64,000 nucleotides of DNA. It comes from Pseudomonas sp. 30_B. Its GTDB lineage: Bacteria; Pseudomonadota; Gammaproteobacteria; Pseudomonadales; Pseudomonadaceae. The translations under genes and the position numbers were made by a program. Each line of letters starts with the position of its first letter. Positions within the stretch are counted from its first letter, which is position 1. The DNA lies in NCBI RefSeq assembly GCF_017491605.1, contig NZ_JAFGYY010000012.1, positions 1 to 64,000 on the forward strand, given 5' to 3'. Positions 1 through 13,139 of this stretch are shown here, in pieces. Below the pieces are notes generated by a model. The model had not been told where the DNA came from and searched no databases. It saw nothing but the letters and a program-made list of their open reading frames with translations.

Positions 1-760
<760 letters not shown>

Positions 761-824
761 GGATGAATCCTCACGAATGTCGGGTGGGGCGCGGCCCGGC
801 AGAGGCCGGGCCGCGCCAGCGGCT

Positions 825-3698
<2,874 letters not shown>

Positions 3699-3708
3699 GG
3701 TGGGTTCC

Positions 3709-4080
3709 TCAGGCGCTGATCAGTTGCTGGTAGGCGGCTTCGTCGAGCAGCGCGGAGAACTGGTCGGCGTCGCTGGGGCGCATGCGGAAGAACCAGCCGC
3801 CGTTCTGCGCGTCCTCGTTGACCAGCTCCGGGGAGCTTTCGAGGGTGGTGTTCACTTCGACCACCTCGCCGTCCAGCGGCATGAGGATGTTGCTGGCCGC
3901 CTTCACCGATTCCACGGTAGACACTTCGTGGCCGGCGTCGTAGGTGCCCGGCTCGGGCAGTTGCACGAAGACCACGTCGCCGAGGGCTTCCTGGGCATGG
4001 TGGGTGATGCCGACGGTGATCAGGCCATCGGCATCCAGACGCAGCCATTCGTGTTCGACGGTAAAGCGCACTTGGCTCAT
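3709..4080 (-). CDS. gcvH: Glycine cleavage system H protein
   Basis: Small lipoyl carrier protein of the glycine cleavage system, which shuttles the aminomethyl group between P-, T- and L-proteins. It has 123 aa, normal for the family. The lipoylated lysine is K60 in ESVKAAS, and the N-terminus [15 protein letters not shown] is typical. It is the first gene of the operon and needs lipoate, like the acetoin-type complex further along the window. Upstream lie a -24/-12 promoter and three 18-bp repeats (listed separately), so expression is expected to depend on sigma54 and GcsR, and to be induced by glycine by analogy with P. aeruginosa. Confidence 0.98.
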   Translation of the reverse strand: MSQVRFTVEHEWLRLDADGLITVGITHHAQEALGDVVFVQLPEPGTYDAGHEVSTVESVKAASNILMPLDGEVVEVNTTLESSPELVNEDAQNGGWFFRMRPSDADQFSALLDEAAYQQLISA

Positions 4081-4171
4081 GGGAACTCCTCGGGGTCAGA
4101 CTCGCCGCTTCTTCAGGCGGGCGATTGGGATTGGCTCGTGTCGGGTAACGAGCGGTGTCGAGGAAGTAAGA

Positions 4172-4186
4172 GCAAGGCGAATGCCA
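4172..4186 (-). promoter_or_regulatory. Sigma54 (-24/-12) promoter of gcvH-gcvP-glyA
   Basis: Read on the minus strand this is TGGCATTCGCCTTGC. The GG (-24) and GC (-12) are exactly 12 bp apart and the -12 half (TTGC) is perfect. It lies about 90-105 bp upstream of the gcvH start. The nearby sigma54 activator gene (gcsR, GSFTGA motif) supports the call. Confidence 0.85.
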
Positions 4187-4250
4187 GTTTTATTTTTTAC
4201 ATATAAATCAAATAGTTATGATTTATAGAGGAGGGTTTTGGTGGTGCGTG

Positions 4251-4268
4251 TGTATTGAATTCGATACG
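4251..4268. promoter_or_regulatory. GcsR-type activator site 1
   Basis: 18-bp element TGTATTGAATTCGATACG, laid out as 7 bp - AATT - 7 bp. It is identical to site 3 and lies 66-83 bp upstream of the -24 element. From memory, GcsR of P. aeruginosa binds three 18-bp tandem repeats with the same 7-4-7 layout. Confidence 0.75.
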
Positions 4269-4332
4269 CTAGCTCCGGGTCGGCTTGCGGCGGCCTGTGG
4301 TCAGGCCGCGCAGGGCTAGGCGGGGAGCTGCA

Positions 4333-4350
4333 TGTATTGAAATGAGTACG
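4333..4350. promoter_or_regulatory. GcsR-type activator site 2 (variant)
   Basis: 18-bp element TGTATTGAAATGAGTACG. The left half is identical to sites 1 and 3; the right half is changed. It sits one base from site 3. Confidence 0.65.
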
Positions 4351-4351
4351 A

Positions 4352-4369
4352 TGTATTGAATTCGATACG
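4352..4369. promoter_or_regulatory. GcsR-type activator site 3
   Basis: Exact second copy of TGTATTGAATTCGATACG, between the gcsR stop codon and the gcvH promoter. The three sites together span about 120 bp, as expected of an enhancer array for an AAA+ activator. Confidence 0.75.
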
Positions 4370-4407
4370 ACTGGCTGAAAGGCTCGTCCTTGAGCGCTTT
4401 CGCTGGC

Positions 4408-5925
4408 TCAGGCCTTGCCGGGGATACCGTACTTGCGCAGGCGGGTGGCGATGGCGCTGTGGGAGGTGTTCAGGCGTGCGGCCAGTTGCCGGGTGGAGGG
4501 GTAGCTGCCGTAGAGGCGGCTGAGCAGGTCCTTTTCGAAACCTTCGACGGCCTCTTCCAGGCTGCCGATCTCGCCGCTGGCCAGGGGCGCCACGGCGGTG
4601 GCGATGTCCAGGTCGTGGATTTCCACCAGCGTGCCCTCGCACACGGCGGCGGCGCGGAAAATCACGTTCTGCAATTGGCGTACGTTTCCCGGCCAGCGGT
4701 TGCCGAGCAGCGCGGGGAAGGCGCTGGCGGCCAGCCGGCAGGGCGGGCGCTGGATCTGCGTGCAGGCGTGCTGCATGAAGTGCCGAGCCAGTTGCAGGAT
4801 GTCCTGGCCGCGTTCGCGCAGCGGCGGCACTTCCAGATTGAGCACGTTGAGGCGGTAGAACAGGTCTTCGCGGAAGCTGCCTTCGCCGACCATCTTCTCC
4901 AGGTCGCGGTGGGTGGCGCTGAGGATGCGCACGTCGACCTTCACCTCGCGGTCGCCGCCGATGCGGCGGAAGCAGCCGTCGCTGAGGAAGCGCAGCAGCT
5001 TGGCCTGCAGGTAGGGCGACATTTCGCCGATCTCGTCGAGGAACACCGTGCCCTGGTGGGCCAGCTCCAGCAGGCCCGGCTTGCCGCCGCGCTGGGCGCC
5101 GGTGAAGGAGCCGGGGGCGTAGCCGAACAGCTCGCTCTCGGCGAGGCTTTCCGGCAGCGCCGCGCAGTTCAGCGCGAGGAAGGGTTGGGCGCTGCGCGCG
5201 CTGGCGGCGTGGCAGGCGCGGGCCACCAGTTCCTTGCCGGTGCCGGTTTCGCCATGGATCAGCAGCGGCGCGTCGAGCGCCGCCACGCGCATGGCGCGGG
5301 CCTTGAGCGCGCGCACCGGCTGCGAGTCGCCGATCAGCGCGTCGAAGCCTTCGGCGTGGTCGTGGTGCAGCGCGGCCAGGCGGCCGCCGATGCGGTTCGG
5401 CGGGTAGAGGGTGAGCAGGGCGCCGGTGAGGTTGTCGTTCTCGTGGATCGGCGTGGCGTCGAGCAGCAGCGCCTGGCCGCGCAGGGTGACTTCGCCCAGC
5501 GGCACGCGGAAGCCCTGTTCCACCAGGGTGGCGGCCAGCGCCGGGTCGTCGAACAGTTCGGACAGCAGGCGGCCCTCCGGCGGCTGCTCGCAGAACTGCA
5601 GCAGCGCCGGGTTGGCGAGCAGCACGCGGCCTTCGGTATCGACCGCCAGCACCGGGTCGCTCATCGCCGCCAGCAGGGCATCCAGCTGCAGGCTGCGGCG
5701 CTGGCCGGGGAGGATGTCGACCACGGTTACCGCTTCCACCCCGCGCACCTGCAGCAGCGCGCCGCGCAGCTCGTCGAGCACGGTGAAGCTCAGCGCCGGG
5801 GCGTCGATGTAGACGTTCGGCGGCACCATCTCCACGGCATCGAGGTTGAGGTTGCGGCCGACCAGCAGCGCCAGGACTTCCTGGGTGATGCCGACGCGGT
5901 CGATGAAGCTGACGTGGATGCGCAT
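4408..5925 (-). CDS. gcsR: TyrR-family sigma54-dependent activator of the glycine cleavage operon
   Basis: Enhancer-binding protein of 505 aa. In order: N-terminal ACT-like domain ([21 protein letters not shown], residues 1-70), PAS-like domain (about 80-190), AAA+ domain with Walker A GETGTGKE, the sigma54-contact loop GSFTGA and Walker B FLDEIGEM, and a C-terminal TyrR-type helix-turn-helix ([24 protein letters not shown]). ACT and PAS domains in this family sense small amino acids. It lies directly upstream of gcvH on the same strand, as does the GcsR gene of P. aeruginosa (PA2449), and the three 18-bp sites sit between the two. Unlike E. coli TyrR it keeps a GAFTGA-type loop, so it should activate sigma54 rather than sigma70 promoters. 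It most likely senses glycine. Confidence 0.9.
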   Translation of the reverse strand: MRIHVSFIDRVGITQEVLALLVGRNLNLDAVEMVPPNVYIDAPALSFTVLDELRGALLQVRGVEAVTVVDILPGQRRSLQLDALLAAMSDPVLAVDTEGRVLLANPALLQFCEQPPEGRLLSELFDDPALAATLVEQGFRVPLGEVTLRGQALLLDATPIHENDNLTGALLTLYPPNRIGGRLAALHHDHAEGFDALIGDSQPVRALKARAMRVAALDAPLLIHGETGTGKELVARACHAASARSAQPFLALNCAALPESLAESELFGYAPGSFTGAQRGGKPGLLELAHQGTVFLDEIGEMSPYLQAKLLRFLSDGCFRRIGGDREVKVDVRILSATHRDLEKMVGEGSFREDLFYRLNVLNLEVPPLRERGQDILQLARHFMQHACTQIQRPPCRLAASAFPALLGNRWPGNVRQLQNVIFRAAAVCEGTLVEIHDLDIATAVAPLASGEIGSLEEAVEGFEKDLLSRLYGSYPSTRQLAARLNTSHSAIATRLRKYGIPGKA

Positions 5926-5965
5926 GGAGAGGCTCTACGGAAAGTGTGCGTTCAGTATCTTCGGG

Positions 5966-6865
5966 TCAGCGCGCGCAGGCCGCCAGGTCTTCGAGGAAAG
6001 CGCGCAGGATCGGCGGCGGCGCCGCGCCACGGCGGGTGATGGCGTCGAAGGGCGACATCAGGTTCAGCGCGCTGGCGCCCAGGCGGCGCATCTCGCCGGT
6101 CTTCACCCATTGCTCGGCGAAGTGTGCCGGAAGGAAGCCGATGTAGGCACCCGAAATGATCAGGATCGCCGCCGCCTCGATGTTCTCCACGGTGGCCGCC
6201 GCCTTGCTCACGCCCAGTTGTTCCAGGTCGTACTGCTGCATGTAGCCGCGCGCGACGATGCGGCTGCTGCGAACCTCTTCGAGCAGGCGGCCGTTCTGCG
6301 CCTGGCTGGCGAACAGCGGATGGCGGCGACCGCAGTACAGGCCCAGGGCCTCGTTGTACAGCGGGTGGTAGGAGAGCCCGGCGACGCGCAGCGGGAAGTG
6401 CCCGATGGCCAGGTGCAGGCGGCCGTCCAGCACGCGCTCTTCCAGCTCGGCCGGCGCGCCGATGTAGACGTTCAGGTGGGCGTCGTGGCCGCGCGAGACG
6501 AAGCGCTGGGTGGTGCGCGGCAGCGGCGAGTCGGGGTCGGTCAGGGTCGAGTCGATGATGCCCAGGTTGAGCTGGCCGCTGATGTGCTGCTTGAGCACGT
6601 CGGTGTCCATGCAGAAGCTCTCCACCGCCGACAGCAGGCGCTGGGTGGCCTCGTGGATGGCGACGCCCTGTTCGGTGAGGCGGAAGCCGCTGCGCCCGCG
6701 CTGGCAGAGCTTGACCCCCAGGCGCGTTTCCAGGTGCGTCATCTGTTCGCTGATGGTCGACTGGCCGGTATTGAGCGCGGCCTGGGCGGCGGAAAAACCG
6801 CCGCAGCGGACGATGGTGGCGAACACCCTGAGGAGTTTCAGATCGACGTCGTGCAGCTGGATCAC
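5966..6865 (-). CDS. LysR-family transcriptional regulator
   Basis: DNA-binding regulator of 299 aa with an N-terminal winged helix (LLRVFATIVRCGGFSAAQAALNTGQSTISEQM, residues 10-45) and a LysR substrate-binding domain (about 90-295). It is divergent from the ureohydrolase operon that starts at 7236 and is the obvious candidate to control it. It is also 40 bp upstream of gcsR on the same strand, so some read-through into gcsR is possible. The effector is unknown; a guanidino compound would fit the neighbours (inference). Confidence 0.92.
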   Translation of the reverse strand: MIQLHDVDLKLLRVFATIVRCGGFSAAQAALNTGQSTISEQMTHLETRLGVKLCQRGRSGFRLTEQGVAIHEATQRLLSAVESFCMDTDVLKQHISGQLNLGIIDSTLTDPDSPLPRTTQRFVSRGHDAHLNVYIGAPAELEERVLDGRLHLAIGHFPLRVAGLSYHPLYNEALGLYCGRRHPLFASQAQNGRLLEEVRSSRIVARGYMQQYDLEQLGVSKAAATVENIEAAAILIISGAYIGFLPAHFAEQWVKTGEMRRLGASALNLMSPFDAITRRGAAPPPILRAFLEDLAACAR

Positions 6866-7235
6866 CGGTGTCTCCTGTCCGACTGGTCACATCGCCTGGG
6901 CTGATATGAGCGCGGGATCGTCTTGTTTTTCCCAAGGTAAACCGGCGGCGCCGGGAATCGCAACGGCGGGGGCGTTGCAAAAGTGCCTGGCCGGATCGTG
7001 CAGCGCCCGCTATTCGCAGGCCTTGGCACCCTGGGTAATCGCTGAAAGGCGCGTTCCAGACACCTGCGCGGGCGCGCGAAAGCTAGAGAAGGGCAGCGGC
7101 GGATACTTCGGCAGAGCCGATGTGAGTATCTGAACTTGCGCATTTTTCTGTTGCTTACCTGCGCCCATAGTCGGTCCAAGGGCGCTCCCCGCCGCCCCAC
7201 CTCCTCAACAGAACAAGAAATGGAGAAGCACGACC
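6866..7235. promoter_or_regulatory. Divergent control region between LysR gene and ureohydrolase operon
   Basis: 370 bp without a gene. A dyad CTTG-N7-CAAG at 6922-6936 contains a T-N11-A core of the kind LysR proteins bind and lies next to the regulator. The ureohydrolase ATG at 7236 has a TGGAGA ribosome binding site about 10 bp upstream. No confident -35/-10 pair was identified. Confidence 0.4.
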
Positions 7236-8207
7236 ATGGCAAAGCACGGTTACGAGTCCGGCCGCCTGAACCTGCCCTTCGTCGGGCACTGCACTTTCGC
7301 CAAGTCGCCCATCTGCACCGATTGGAACGCCATCGATGCCGACGTGGCCATCCTCGGCGCGCCAAACGACATGGGCACCCAGTGGCGCTCCGGCGCGCGC
7401 TTCGGACCGCGCGGTATCCGCGAGGCATCCACGCTGTTCTCCTTCGGCCACGCCGGCGCCTATGACCACGAAGACGACGCCACCTACCTGACCGAAGACC
7501 AGGTGCGCATGGTGGACGTGGGCGATGCCGACATCGTACACACCGACATGGAAACCAGTAACGCCAACATCGAATCCGCCGTGCGCCAGATCCTCGCGTC
7601 CGGCGCCATGCCGGTAGTGCTGGGCGGCGACCATTCGATCCACGCGCCGGTGATCAAGGCCTTCGAAGGACGCGGGCCGATCCATATCGTGCACTTCGAT
7701 GCGCACCTGGACTTCGTCGACGAGCGCCACGGCGTGCGCTACGGCCACGGCAACCCGCTGCGCCGCGCTTCGGAAATGGACCACATCGTCGGTATGACCC
7801 AGATGGGCATCCGCAACGTGTCCTCGTCCAACCGCGCCGACTACGACGCCGCCCGCGAGTCCGGCTCGCAGATCCTCTCGGTGCGCGACGTGCGCCGCCT
7901 GGGCTGCGACGCAGTGGTCGACATGATCCCGCAGGACCGCAACTACTACATCACCATCGACATCGACGGCTTCGACCCGTCCATCGCCCCCGGCACCGGC
8001 ACCCCCAGCCACGGCGGCTTCCAGTACTACGAGGTGCTGGAAATCATCCAGGCGCTGGCCAAGCGCAGCCACGGCCGCATCGTCGGCATGGACCTGGTGG
8101 AAGTCGCGCCGGCCTATGACCCCGCCGGCGTCACCTCGATCCTCGCCGCGCAGCTGTTGATGAACAGCATCGGCTTCATCTTCCACGCCCGCGCTCGCGC
8201 CCGCTGA
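7236..8207 (+). CDS. Agmatinase/guanidinobutyrase-family ureohydrolase
   Basis: Manganese-dependent hydrolase of 323 aa that should cleave a guanidino group to an amine plus urea. The metal-binding motifs are intact: GGDHS, DAHLDFVD and TIDIDGFDPSIAPGTGTP. Family members act on agmatine, 4-guanidinobutyrate, 3-guanidinopropionate or guanidinoacetate, and sequence alone does not decide between them here. The downstream aldehyde dehydrogenase would produce a guanidino acid, which favours a GbuA/GpuA-like role over agmatinase (inference). It is the first gene of an operon with 8263, 9910 and 11454, under the divergent LysR regulator. Confidence 0.93.
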   Translation: MAKHGYESGRLNLPFVGHCTFAKSPICTDWNAIDADVAILGAPNDMGTQWRSGARFGPRGIREASTLFSFGHAGAYDHEDDATYLTEDQVRMVDVGDADIVHTDMETSNANIESAVRQILASGAMPVVLGGDHSIHAPVIKAFEGRGPIHIVHFDAHLDFVDERHGVRYGHGNPLRRASEMDHIVGMTQMGIRNVSSSNRADYDAARESGSQILSVRDVRRLGCDAVVDMIPQDRNYYITIDIDGFDPSIAPGTGTPSHGGFQYYEVLEIIQALAKRSHGRIVGMDLVEVAPAYDPAGVTSILAAQLLMNSIGFIFHARARAR

Positions 8208-8229
8208 GCCCGGCAACCGTCATGCAAGC

Positions 8230-8249
8230 GGCGGGCGCCGACGCCCGCC
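8230..8249 (+). other. Perfect 8-bp hairpin in the ureohydrolase-aldehyde dehydrogenase spacer
   Basis: GGCGGGCG-CCGA-CGCCCGCC, ending 13 bp before the ATG of the next gene and just upstream of its GAGG ribosome binding site. There is no T-run, so it is not a classical terminator. It may stabilise or process the mRNA. Confidence 0.5.
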
Positions 8250-8262
8250 CCATTACGAGGAC

Positions 8263-9777
8263 ATGAGAGTGGACACCAAGGTCAAAGACTACCTGCAGCG
8301 CTTCGGCATTTCCGAAGCCACCCAGCGCTTCCTGTCGAAGGCGCAGAAGATGTTCATCGGCGGTGAGTGGCTGGATGCCAGCGACGGCGCCACGGCGGAG
8401 GTCATCGAGCCTTCCACCGAGGCCGCGCTGACCCGTATCCCCATGGGCACCGCCGCCGACCTGGACCGCGCCGTGCAGGCCGCCCGCGCGCAATTCGACG
8501 GCGGCGCCTGGAGTCAGCTCAAGCCGCTGGAGCGCGAGCGCCTGCTGCATCGCCTGGCCGACCTGATCGAAGCCAACGGCGACGAGCTGGCCGAGATCGA
8601 ATCGGTCGACATGGGCAAGTCCGTCGCCCAGGCGCGGGCCGTGGACATCCAGGGCACCATCGACACCTTCCGCTACTTCGCCGGCTGGGCGAGCAAGATC
8701 CACGGCCGCACCGTCGAACCGTCGCTGCCCGGCAACTATGTGGCTTACACCCGCAAGGAGCCGGTGGGCGTGGTCGGCGTCATCGTGCCGTGGAACTTCC
8801 CGCTGCAGACCATGGCCTGGAAACTCGGCGCCGCGCTGGCAGTGGGCTGCACCGTGGTGGTCAAGCCGGCCGAGCTGACCTCGCTGTCGGCACTGCGCTT
8901 CGCCGAGCTGGTGCAGGAAGCCGGGATTCCCGACGGCGTGGTGAACATCGTCAGCGGTCGCGGCAGCGTGGTCGGCGCGGCGATGGCCGAGCATCCGGGC
9001 ATCGACAAGCTGAGCTTCACCGGCTCCACCCCGGTCGGCTGCAACGTCGGCAAGGCCGCCATGGACCAGATGAAGCGCCTGACCCTGGAACTGGGCGGCA
9101 AGTCGCCGGTGATCGTCTTCGCCGATGCGGACATCAAGGCAGCCGCCCAGGCGGTGGCCAACGGCGTGTTCTTCAACTCCGGGCAGGTCTGCGACGCCGG
9201 CACCCGTGCCTACGTGCACCGCAGCATCTACGCCGAGTTCCTCCGCGAGCTGGCCGAGTACACCGCCAGCCTGAAGATGGCGCCGGGCCTGGACGCCGAC
9301 TGCTTCATCAGCCCGCTGGTGTCGAAGCAGCAGCAGGAGCGCGTGCTGGCCTACATCCAGACCGGCAAGGAGGAGGGCGCCGAGCTGGTTTACGGCGGCC
9401 AGCCGGTGGAAGGCCCCGGCTTCTTCGTGCAGCCGGCGATCTTCGCCAACTGCCGCAACGACATGCGCATAGTCCAGGAGGAAATCTTCGGCCCGGTGCT
9501 GGTCACCGCGCTCTTCGACGACGAGGAGGAAGCCCTGGCGCTGGCCAACGACTCCTGCTTCGGCCTGGCGGCGGCGCTGTATTCCAACGACCTCGGCCGG
9601 GTGCATGGGCTGATCCCGCGCCTGCGTGCCGGCACCGTCTACGTCAATGCCCACAGCACCCTCGATCCCTCGATGCCCTTCGGCGGCTACAAGCAGTCCG
9701 GCTACGGCAAGGATATGGGAGCGGAGCAGCTGGAGTACCTGCTGGAAACCAAGGCGGTGTGGATCACATTGCCCTGA
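8263..9777 (+). CDS. NAD(P)-dependent aldehyde dehydrogenase
   Basis: 504-aa enzyme oxidising an aldehyde to the carboxylate. The Rossmann segment FTGSTPVGCNVG, the general-base region LELGGKSP and the catalytic cysteine region FFNSGQVCDAGTR are all present. It resembles the betaine-aldehyde / gamma-guanidinobutyraldehyde (BetB, PuuC, KauB) branch. With the ureohydrolase upstream and the GMC dehydrogenase downstream, it probably makes the guanidino acid hydrolysed by the 7236 product. The start ATG has a GAGG ribosome binding site at 8257-8260. Confidence 0.95.
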   Translation: MRVDTKVKDYLQRFGISEATQRFLSKAQKMFIGGEWLDASDGATAEVIEPSTEAALTRIPMGTAADLDRAVQAARAQFDGGAWSQLKPLERERLLHRLADLIEANGDELAEIESVDMGKSVAQARAVDIQGTIDTFRYFAGWASKIHGRTVEPSLPGNYVAYTRKEPVGVVGVIVPWNFPLQTMAWKLGAALAVGCTVVVKPAELTSLSALRFAELVQEAGIPDGVVNIVSGRGSVVGAAMAEHPGIDKLSFTGSTPVGCNVGKAAMDQMKRLTLELGGKSPVIVFADADIKAAAQAVANGVFFNSGQVCDAGTRAYVHRSIYAEFLRELAEYTASLKMAPGLDADCFISPLVSKQQQERVLAYIQTGKEEGAELVYGGQPVEGPGFFVQPAIFANCRNDMRIVQEEIFGPVLVTALFDDEEEALALANDSCFGLAAALYSNDLGRVHGLIPRLRAGTVYVNAHSTLDPSMPFGGYKQSGYGKDMGAEQLEYLLETKAVWITLP

Positions 9778-9909
9778 TCGGGCCGCCTGGCCAATCGCCA
9801 TATCGTTGATGCATGAGGCGCTGTACCTGGAGCCCGCGTCGTAACAGACTCGAATTCAGGTGCGGTGCCTGCTGGTGAGACTCCATACAAGAACAATCCG
9901 GAGAGAACC

Positions 9910-11415
9910 ATGAAAGCAGATTCGCAGACCGCCCCCCTTTCCGAAGGAGCGCGCGGCTTGGAAATAGAAGGGCACTCCATCGATTTCATCGAGGAGCACG
10001 AGCGCACCGACAAACTGTCGACCCAGGGCCCGTTCTGGTTCGTCGGCAACTTCACCTTCTTCACCATGACCATCGGCTTCGTCGGCCCCAGCGTTGGCCT
10101 CAACGCCCTGTGGACGATGATCGCCGGCACCCTCGGCATCATGTTCGGCACCCTGTTCATGGCCTTCCACGGCTCCCAGGGCCCGCACCTGGGGCTGCCG
10201 CAGATGATCCAGTCGCGCGCGCAGTTCGGCTATCGCGGGGTCATCCTGGTGCTGTTCGCCACGTTGTTCGTCTTCGCCGGCTTCAACATCGTCAACCTGG
10301 TGCTGATGATGCAGGGGCTGCATACGCTGTTCCAATGGGGACCGATGCAGGTGGCCCTGGCGGTCACGGTGCCGGCGACCCTGCTGGCGATCCTCGGCCA
10401 CGACTGGATGCACCGCACCTTCAAGTGGTCGCTGTTCCTCTCGCTGCCGCTCTACGGCTTGCTCTCGCTCGCGGTGCTGATGGGCTGGGTGCACTCCGCG
10501 CCCGCTGCCGCCGGCAGCACCGAGACTGTCGCCCTGGGCTTCACCTGGGTCGGCTTCGTCGCCCAGTTCGCCGCTGGCGCCAGCTACAACATCGCCTATG
10601 CGCCCTACGTCTCGGACTACTCGCGCTACCTGCCGAAGAACACCTCCAGCGGCAAGCTGATCCTCGCCGTGTTCCTCGGGGCCTCGCTGTCCGGCGCCTG
10701 GATGATCGCCGTCGGCGGCTGGCTGGCCGAGCACCTGCACACCACCGACGTACTGGTCGCGCTCAACGCCGTGGGCGCGGGCTTCGCGCCGCAGCTGGGC
10801 ACTTTGATGGTGGCGCTGACCATCCTGGCGTTCCTGCCGGTGATCGCGATGAACATCTACAGCGCCAAGCTCACCACCCTCACCGGCGTCGACTCGTTCA
10901 GGAAGATCAAGCCGACGCCCCGCGTGCGCATCTGGGCGATCCTCTTCGTAGTGCTGCTGCAACTGGGCATGGCCATCGCCATCAACGCCTCGGGCTCGGG
11001 CCTGTCGGTGCTCAACATGTACCTGGTGGTAATGCTGTACTTCCTGGTGCCCTGGACCGCCGTCAACCTCACCGACTACTTCTTTGTGCGCAAGGGCCGT
11101 TACGCCATCCCGCACTTCTTCATGCCGCAGGACAACATCTACGGCCACTGGGGCAGCCGCGGACTGATCGCCTACCTGATCGGCTTCGTGGTGATGATCC
11201 CGTTCTTCACCATCTACAACGGCGCGGACGAAATCTTCGTCGGCCCCCTGGCGCGGATGATCGGCGGCGTCGACATGGCCTGGCTGGTCGGGCTGATCGT
11301 CTCCGGCATCGCCTACTACCTGCTGTGCCTGTCGCTGGACCTCGATAAGGAGGAACAGCTGATTCGCCAGATCGAAAGCGCCACGCCGCATTTCTCCACC
11401 GGCAAGGCCTGGTAA
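9910..11415 (+). CDS. NCS1-family (cytosine/purine-type) permease
   Basis: 501-aa integral membrane transporter with about 12 hydrophobic segments and the NCS1 (purine-cytosine permease) signature region [21 protein letters not shown] near the N-terminus. The ATG at 9910 is preceded by GGAGAG; upstream in-frame codons lack a ribosome binding site. NCS1 proteins import nucleobases, thiamine or hydantoins by cation symport. In this operon it most likely imports the nitrogen-rich substrate of the neighbouring enzymes (inference). Its placement with a ureohydrolase instead of a deaminase is unusual. Confidence 0.92.
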   Translation: MKADSQTAPLSEGARGLEIEGHSIDFIEEHERTDKLSTQGPFWFVGNFTFFTMTIGFVGPSVGLNALWTMIAGTLGIMFGTLFMAFHGSQGPHLGLPQMIQSRAQFGYRGVILVLFATLFVFAGFNIVNLVLMMQGLHTLFQWGPMQVALAVTVPATLLAILGHDWMHRTFKWSLFLSLPLYGLLSLAVLMGWVHSAPAAAGSTETVALGFTWVGFVAQFAAGASYNIAYAPYVSDYSRYLPKNTSSGKLILAVFLGASLSGAWMIAVGGWLAEHLHTTDVLVALNAVGAGFAPQLGTLMVALTILAFLPVIAMNIYSAKLTTLTGVDSFRKIKPTPRVRIWAILFVVLLQLGMAIAINASGSGLSVLNMYLVVMLYFLVPWTAVNLTDYFFVRKGRYAIPHFFMPQDNIYGHWGSRGLIAYLIGFVVMIPFFTIYNGADEIFVGPLARMIGGVDMAWLVGLIVSGIAYYLLCLSLDLDKEEQLIRQIESATPHFSTGKAW

Positions 11416-11453
11416 CCGAACGGCGCGGCCCCCCGCGCCCAGCGAGATCCGAA

Positions 11454-13139
11454 ATGACTAACAAATACGATTACATCATCATTGGTGCGGGTTCGGCCGG
11501 CTGCGTCCTGGCCAATCGCCTGAGCGAAGACCCGCGTACCTCGGTCCTGGTCCTGGAATTCGGCGGCAGCGACCGCAGCGTGATCATCCAGATGCCCAGC
11601 GCCTTCTCCATCCCGATGAACACCAAAAAATACAACTGGCGCTACGAAACCGCCGCCGAGAAGCACCTCGACAACCGCCGCCTGCATTGCCCGCGCGGCA
11701 AGGTGCTGGGCGGCTCCTCGTCGATCAACGGGCTGGTCTACATCCGTGGCCACGCCTACGACTTCGACGAGTGGGAATCCCTGGGCGCCAAGGGCTGGGG
11801 CTATCGCAACTGCCTGCCGTACTTCAAGCGCGCCGAGGGCTACAAGTTCGGCGGCGACGATTACCGTGGCGCCGAAGGGCCGCTGTCCACCAACAACGGC
11901 AACAACATGCAGAACCCGCTGTACGGCGCCTGGGTCGAGGCGGGCGCCGAGGCCGGTTACATCAAGACCGACGACTGCAACGGCTACATGCAGGAAGGCT
12001 TCGGCGCCATGCACATGACGGTGAAGAACGGCGTGCGCTGGTCCACCGCCAACGCCTACCTGCGCCCGGCCATGGAGCGGCCGAACCTCACCGTGGTGAC
12101 CCACGCCATGAGCCGCCGCATCCTTCTCGAAGGCAAGCGCGCCATCGGCGTGGAATACGACCAGGGCGGCAAGACCCACACCGTCTACTGCAACCGCGAA
12201 GTGCTGGTCAGCTCCGGCCCGATCGGCTCGCCGCACCTGCTGCAGCGTTCCGGCATCGGTCCGGCGGCGGTGCTGCGCAAGGCCGGCATCGAGGTGCTGC
12301 ACGACCTTCCGGGCGTCGGCGAGAGCCTGCAGGACCACTCGGAAATCTACATCCAGTACGCCTGCAAGGAGCCGGTCACCCTCAACGGCAAGATGAGCCT
12401 GCTGGGCAAGGCGCTGATCGGCCTGCGCTGGCTGCTGTTCAAGGACGGCCTGGGTGCGAGCAACCACTTCGAGGCCGGCGGTTTCATCCGCTCCTCCAAG
12501 GGCCTGCGCTGGCCGGACATCCAGTTCCACTTCCTGCCCGCGGCCATGCGCTACGACGGCGACAAGCCGTTCAAGGGCCACGGCTTCATGATTCTCACCG
12601 GGCCGAACAAACCCAAGAGCCGGGGCTACGTGCGCGCCGTCTCGGCCGACCCGTACCAGCACCCGGAAATCCGCTTCAACTACCTGGAGAGCGAGGAGGA
12701 CCGCGAGGGCTTCCGCCGCTGCGTGCGCCTGACCCGCGAGATCATCGGCCAGCCAGCCATGGACCGCTTCCGTGGCGAGGAACTGGCGCCCGGCCCGCAG
12801 GTGCAGACCGACGAGGAAATCGATGCCTTCGTCCGCGCCAACATGGAAAGCACCATGCACCCCTGCGGCTCCTGCCGCATGGGCGAGGACGAACTGGCGG
12901 TGGTCGATTCCGAGCTGCGCGTGTGCGGCCTCCAGGGCCTGCGGGTGATCGACTCGTCGGTGTTCCCCACCGAGCCCAACGGCAACCTCAACGCGCCGAC
13001 CATCATGCTCGCCGAACGCGCCTCCGACCTGGTGCGCGGCCGCGAGATGCTGGCACCGGCGAACGTGCCGGTGGGCGTGGTGGAGGACTGGGAGGAGCAG
13101 CAGCGGAGCAGGGCGCCGGTGCGCCAGGTCAGGGCCTGA
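11454..13139 (+). CDS. GMC-family FAD alcohol dehydrogenase (choline dehydrogenase-like)
   Basis: 561-aa flavoprotein with the N-terminal FAD-binding motif [13 protein letters not shown], the GMC signatures [19 protein letters not shown] and [17 protein letters not shown], and the C-terminal active-site segment [12 protein letters not shown] ... [26 protein letters not shown]. It would oxidise a primary alcohol to the aldehyde, passing electrons to the respiratory chain. It closes the operon started at 7236: alcohol (this gene) -> aldehyde -> acid (8263) -> amine + urea (7236), with import by the NCS1 permease. A plain choline dehydrogenase is the main alternative, but a choline route would not need a ureohydrolase. 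Confidence 0.93.
   Translation: MTNKYDYIIIGAGSAGCVLANRLSEDPRTSVLVLEFGGSDRSVIIQMPSAFSIPMNTKKYNWRYETAAEKHLDNRRLHCPRGKVLGGSSSINGLVYIRGHAYDFDEWESLGAKGWGYRNCLPYFKRAEGYKFGGDDYRGAEGPLSTNNGNNMQNPLYGAWVEAGAEAGYIKTDDCNGYMQEGFGAMHMTVKNGVRWSTANAYLRPAMERPNLTVVTHAMSRRILLEGKRAIGVEYDQGGKTHTVYCNREVLVSSGPIGSPHLLQRSGIGPAAVLRKAGIEVLHDLPGVGESLQDHSEIYIQYACKEPVTLNGKMSLLGKALIGLRWLLFKDGLGASNHFEAGGFIRSSKGLRWPDIQFHFLPAAMRYDGDKPFKGHGFMILTGPNKPKSRGYVRAVSADPYQHPEIRFNYLESEEDREGFRRCVRLTREIIGQPAMDRFRGEELAPGPQVQTDEEIDAFVRANMESTMHPCGSCRMGEDELAVVDSELRVCGLQGLRVIDSSVFPTEPNGNLNAPTIMLAERASDLVRGREMLAPANVPVGVVEDWEEQQRSRAPVRQVRA

Noticed and set aside
4081..4407. Glycine riboswitch upstream of gcvH
   Set aside because: No tandem aptamer-like structure was evident; the region is explained by a -24/-12 promoter and three activator repeats. 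A covariance-model search would settle it.
7236..13139. Simple choline-to-betaine operon (betA/betB-like)
   Set aside because: The dehydrogenases resemble BetA and BetB, but there is no BetI-type regulator or BCCT transporter, and the first gene is a ureohydrolase, which choline catabolism does not need.
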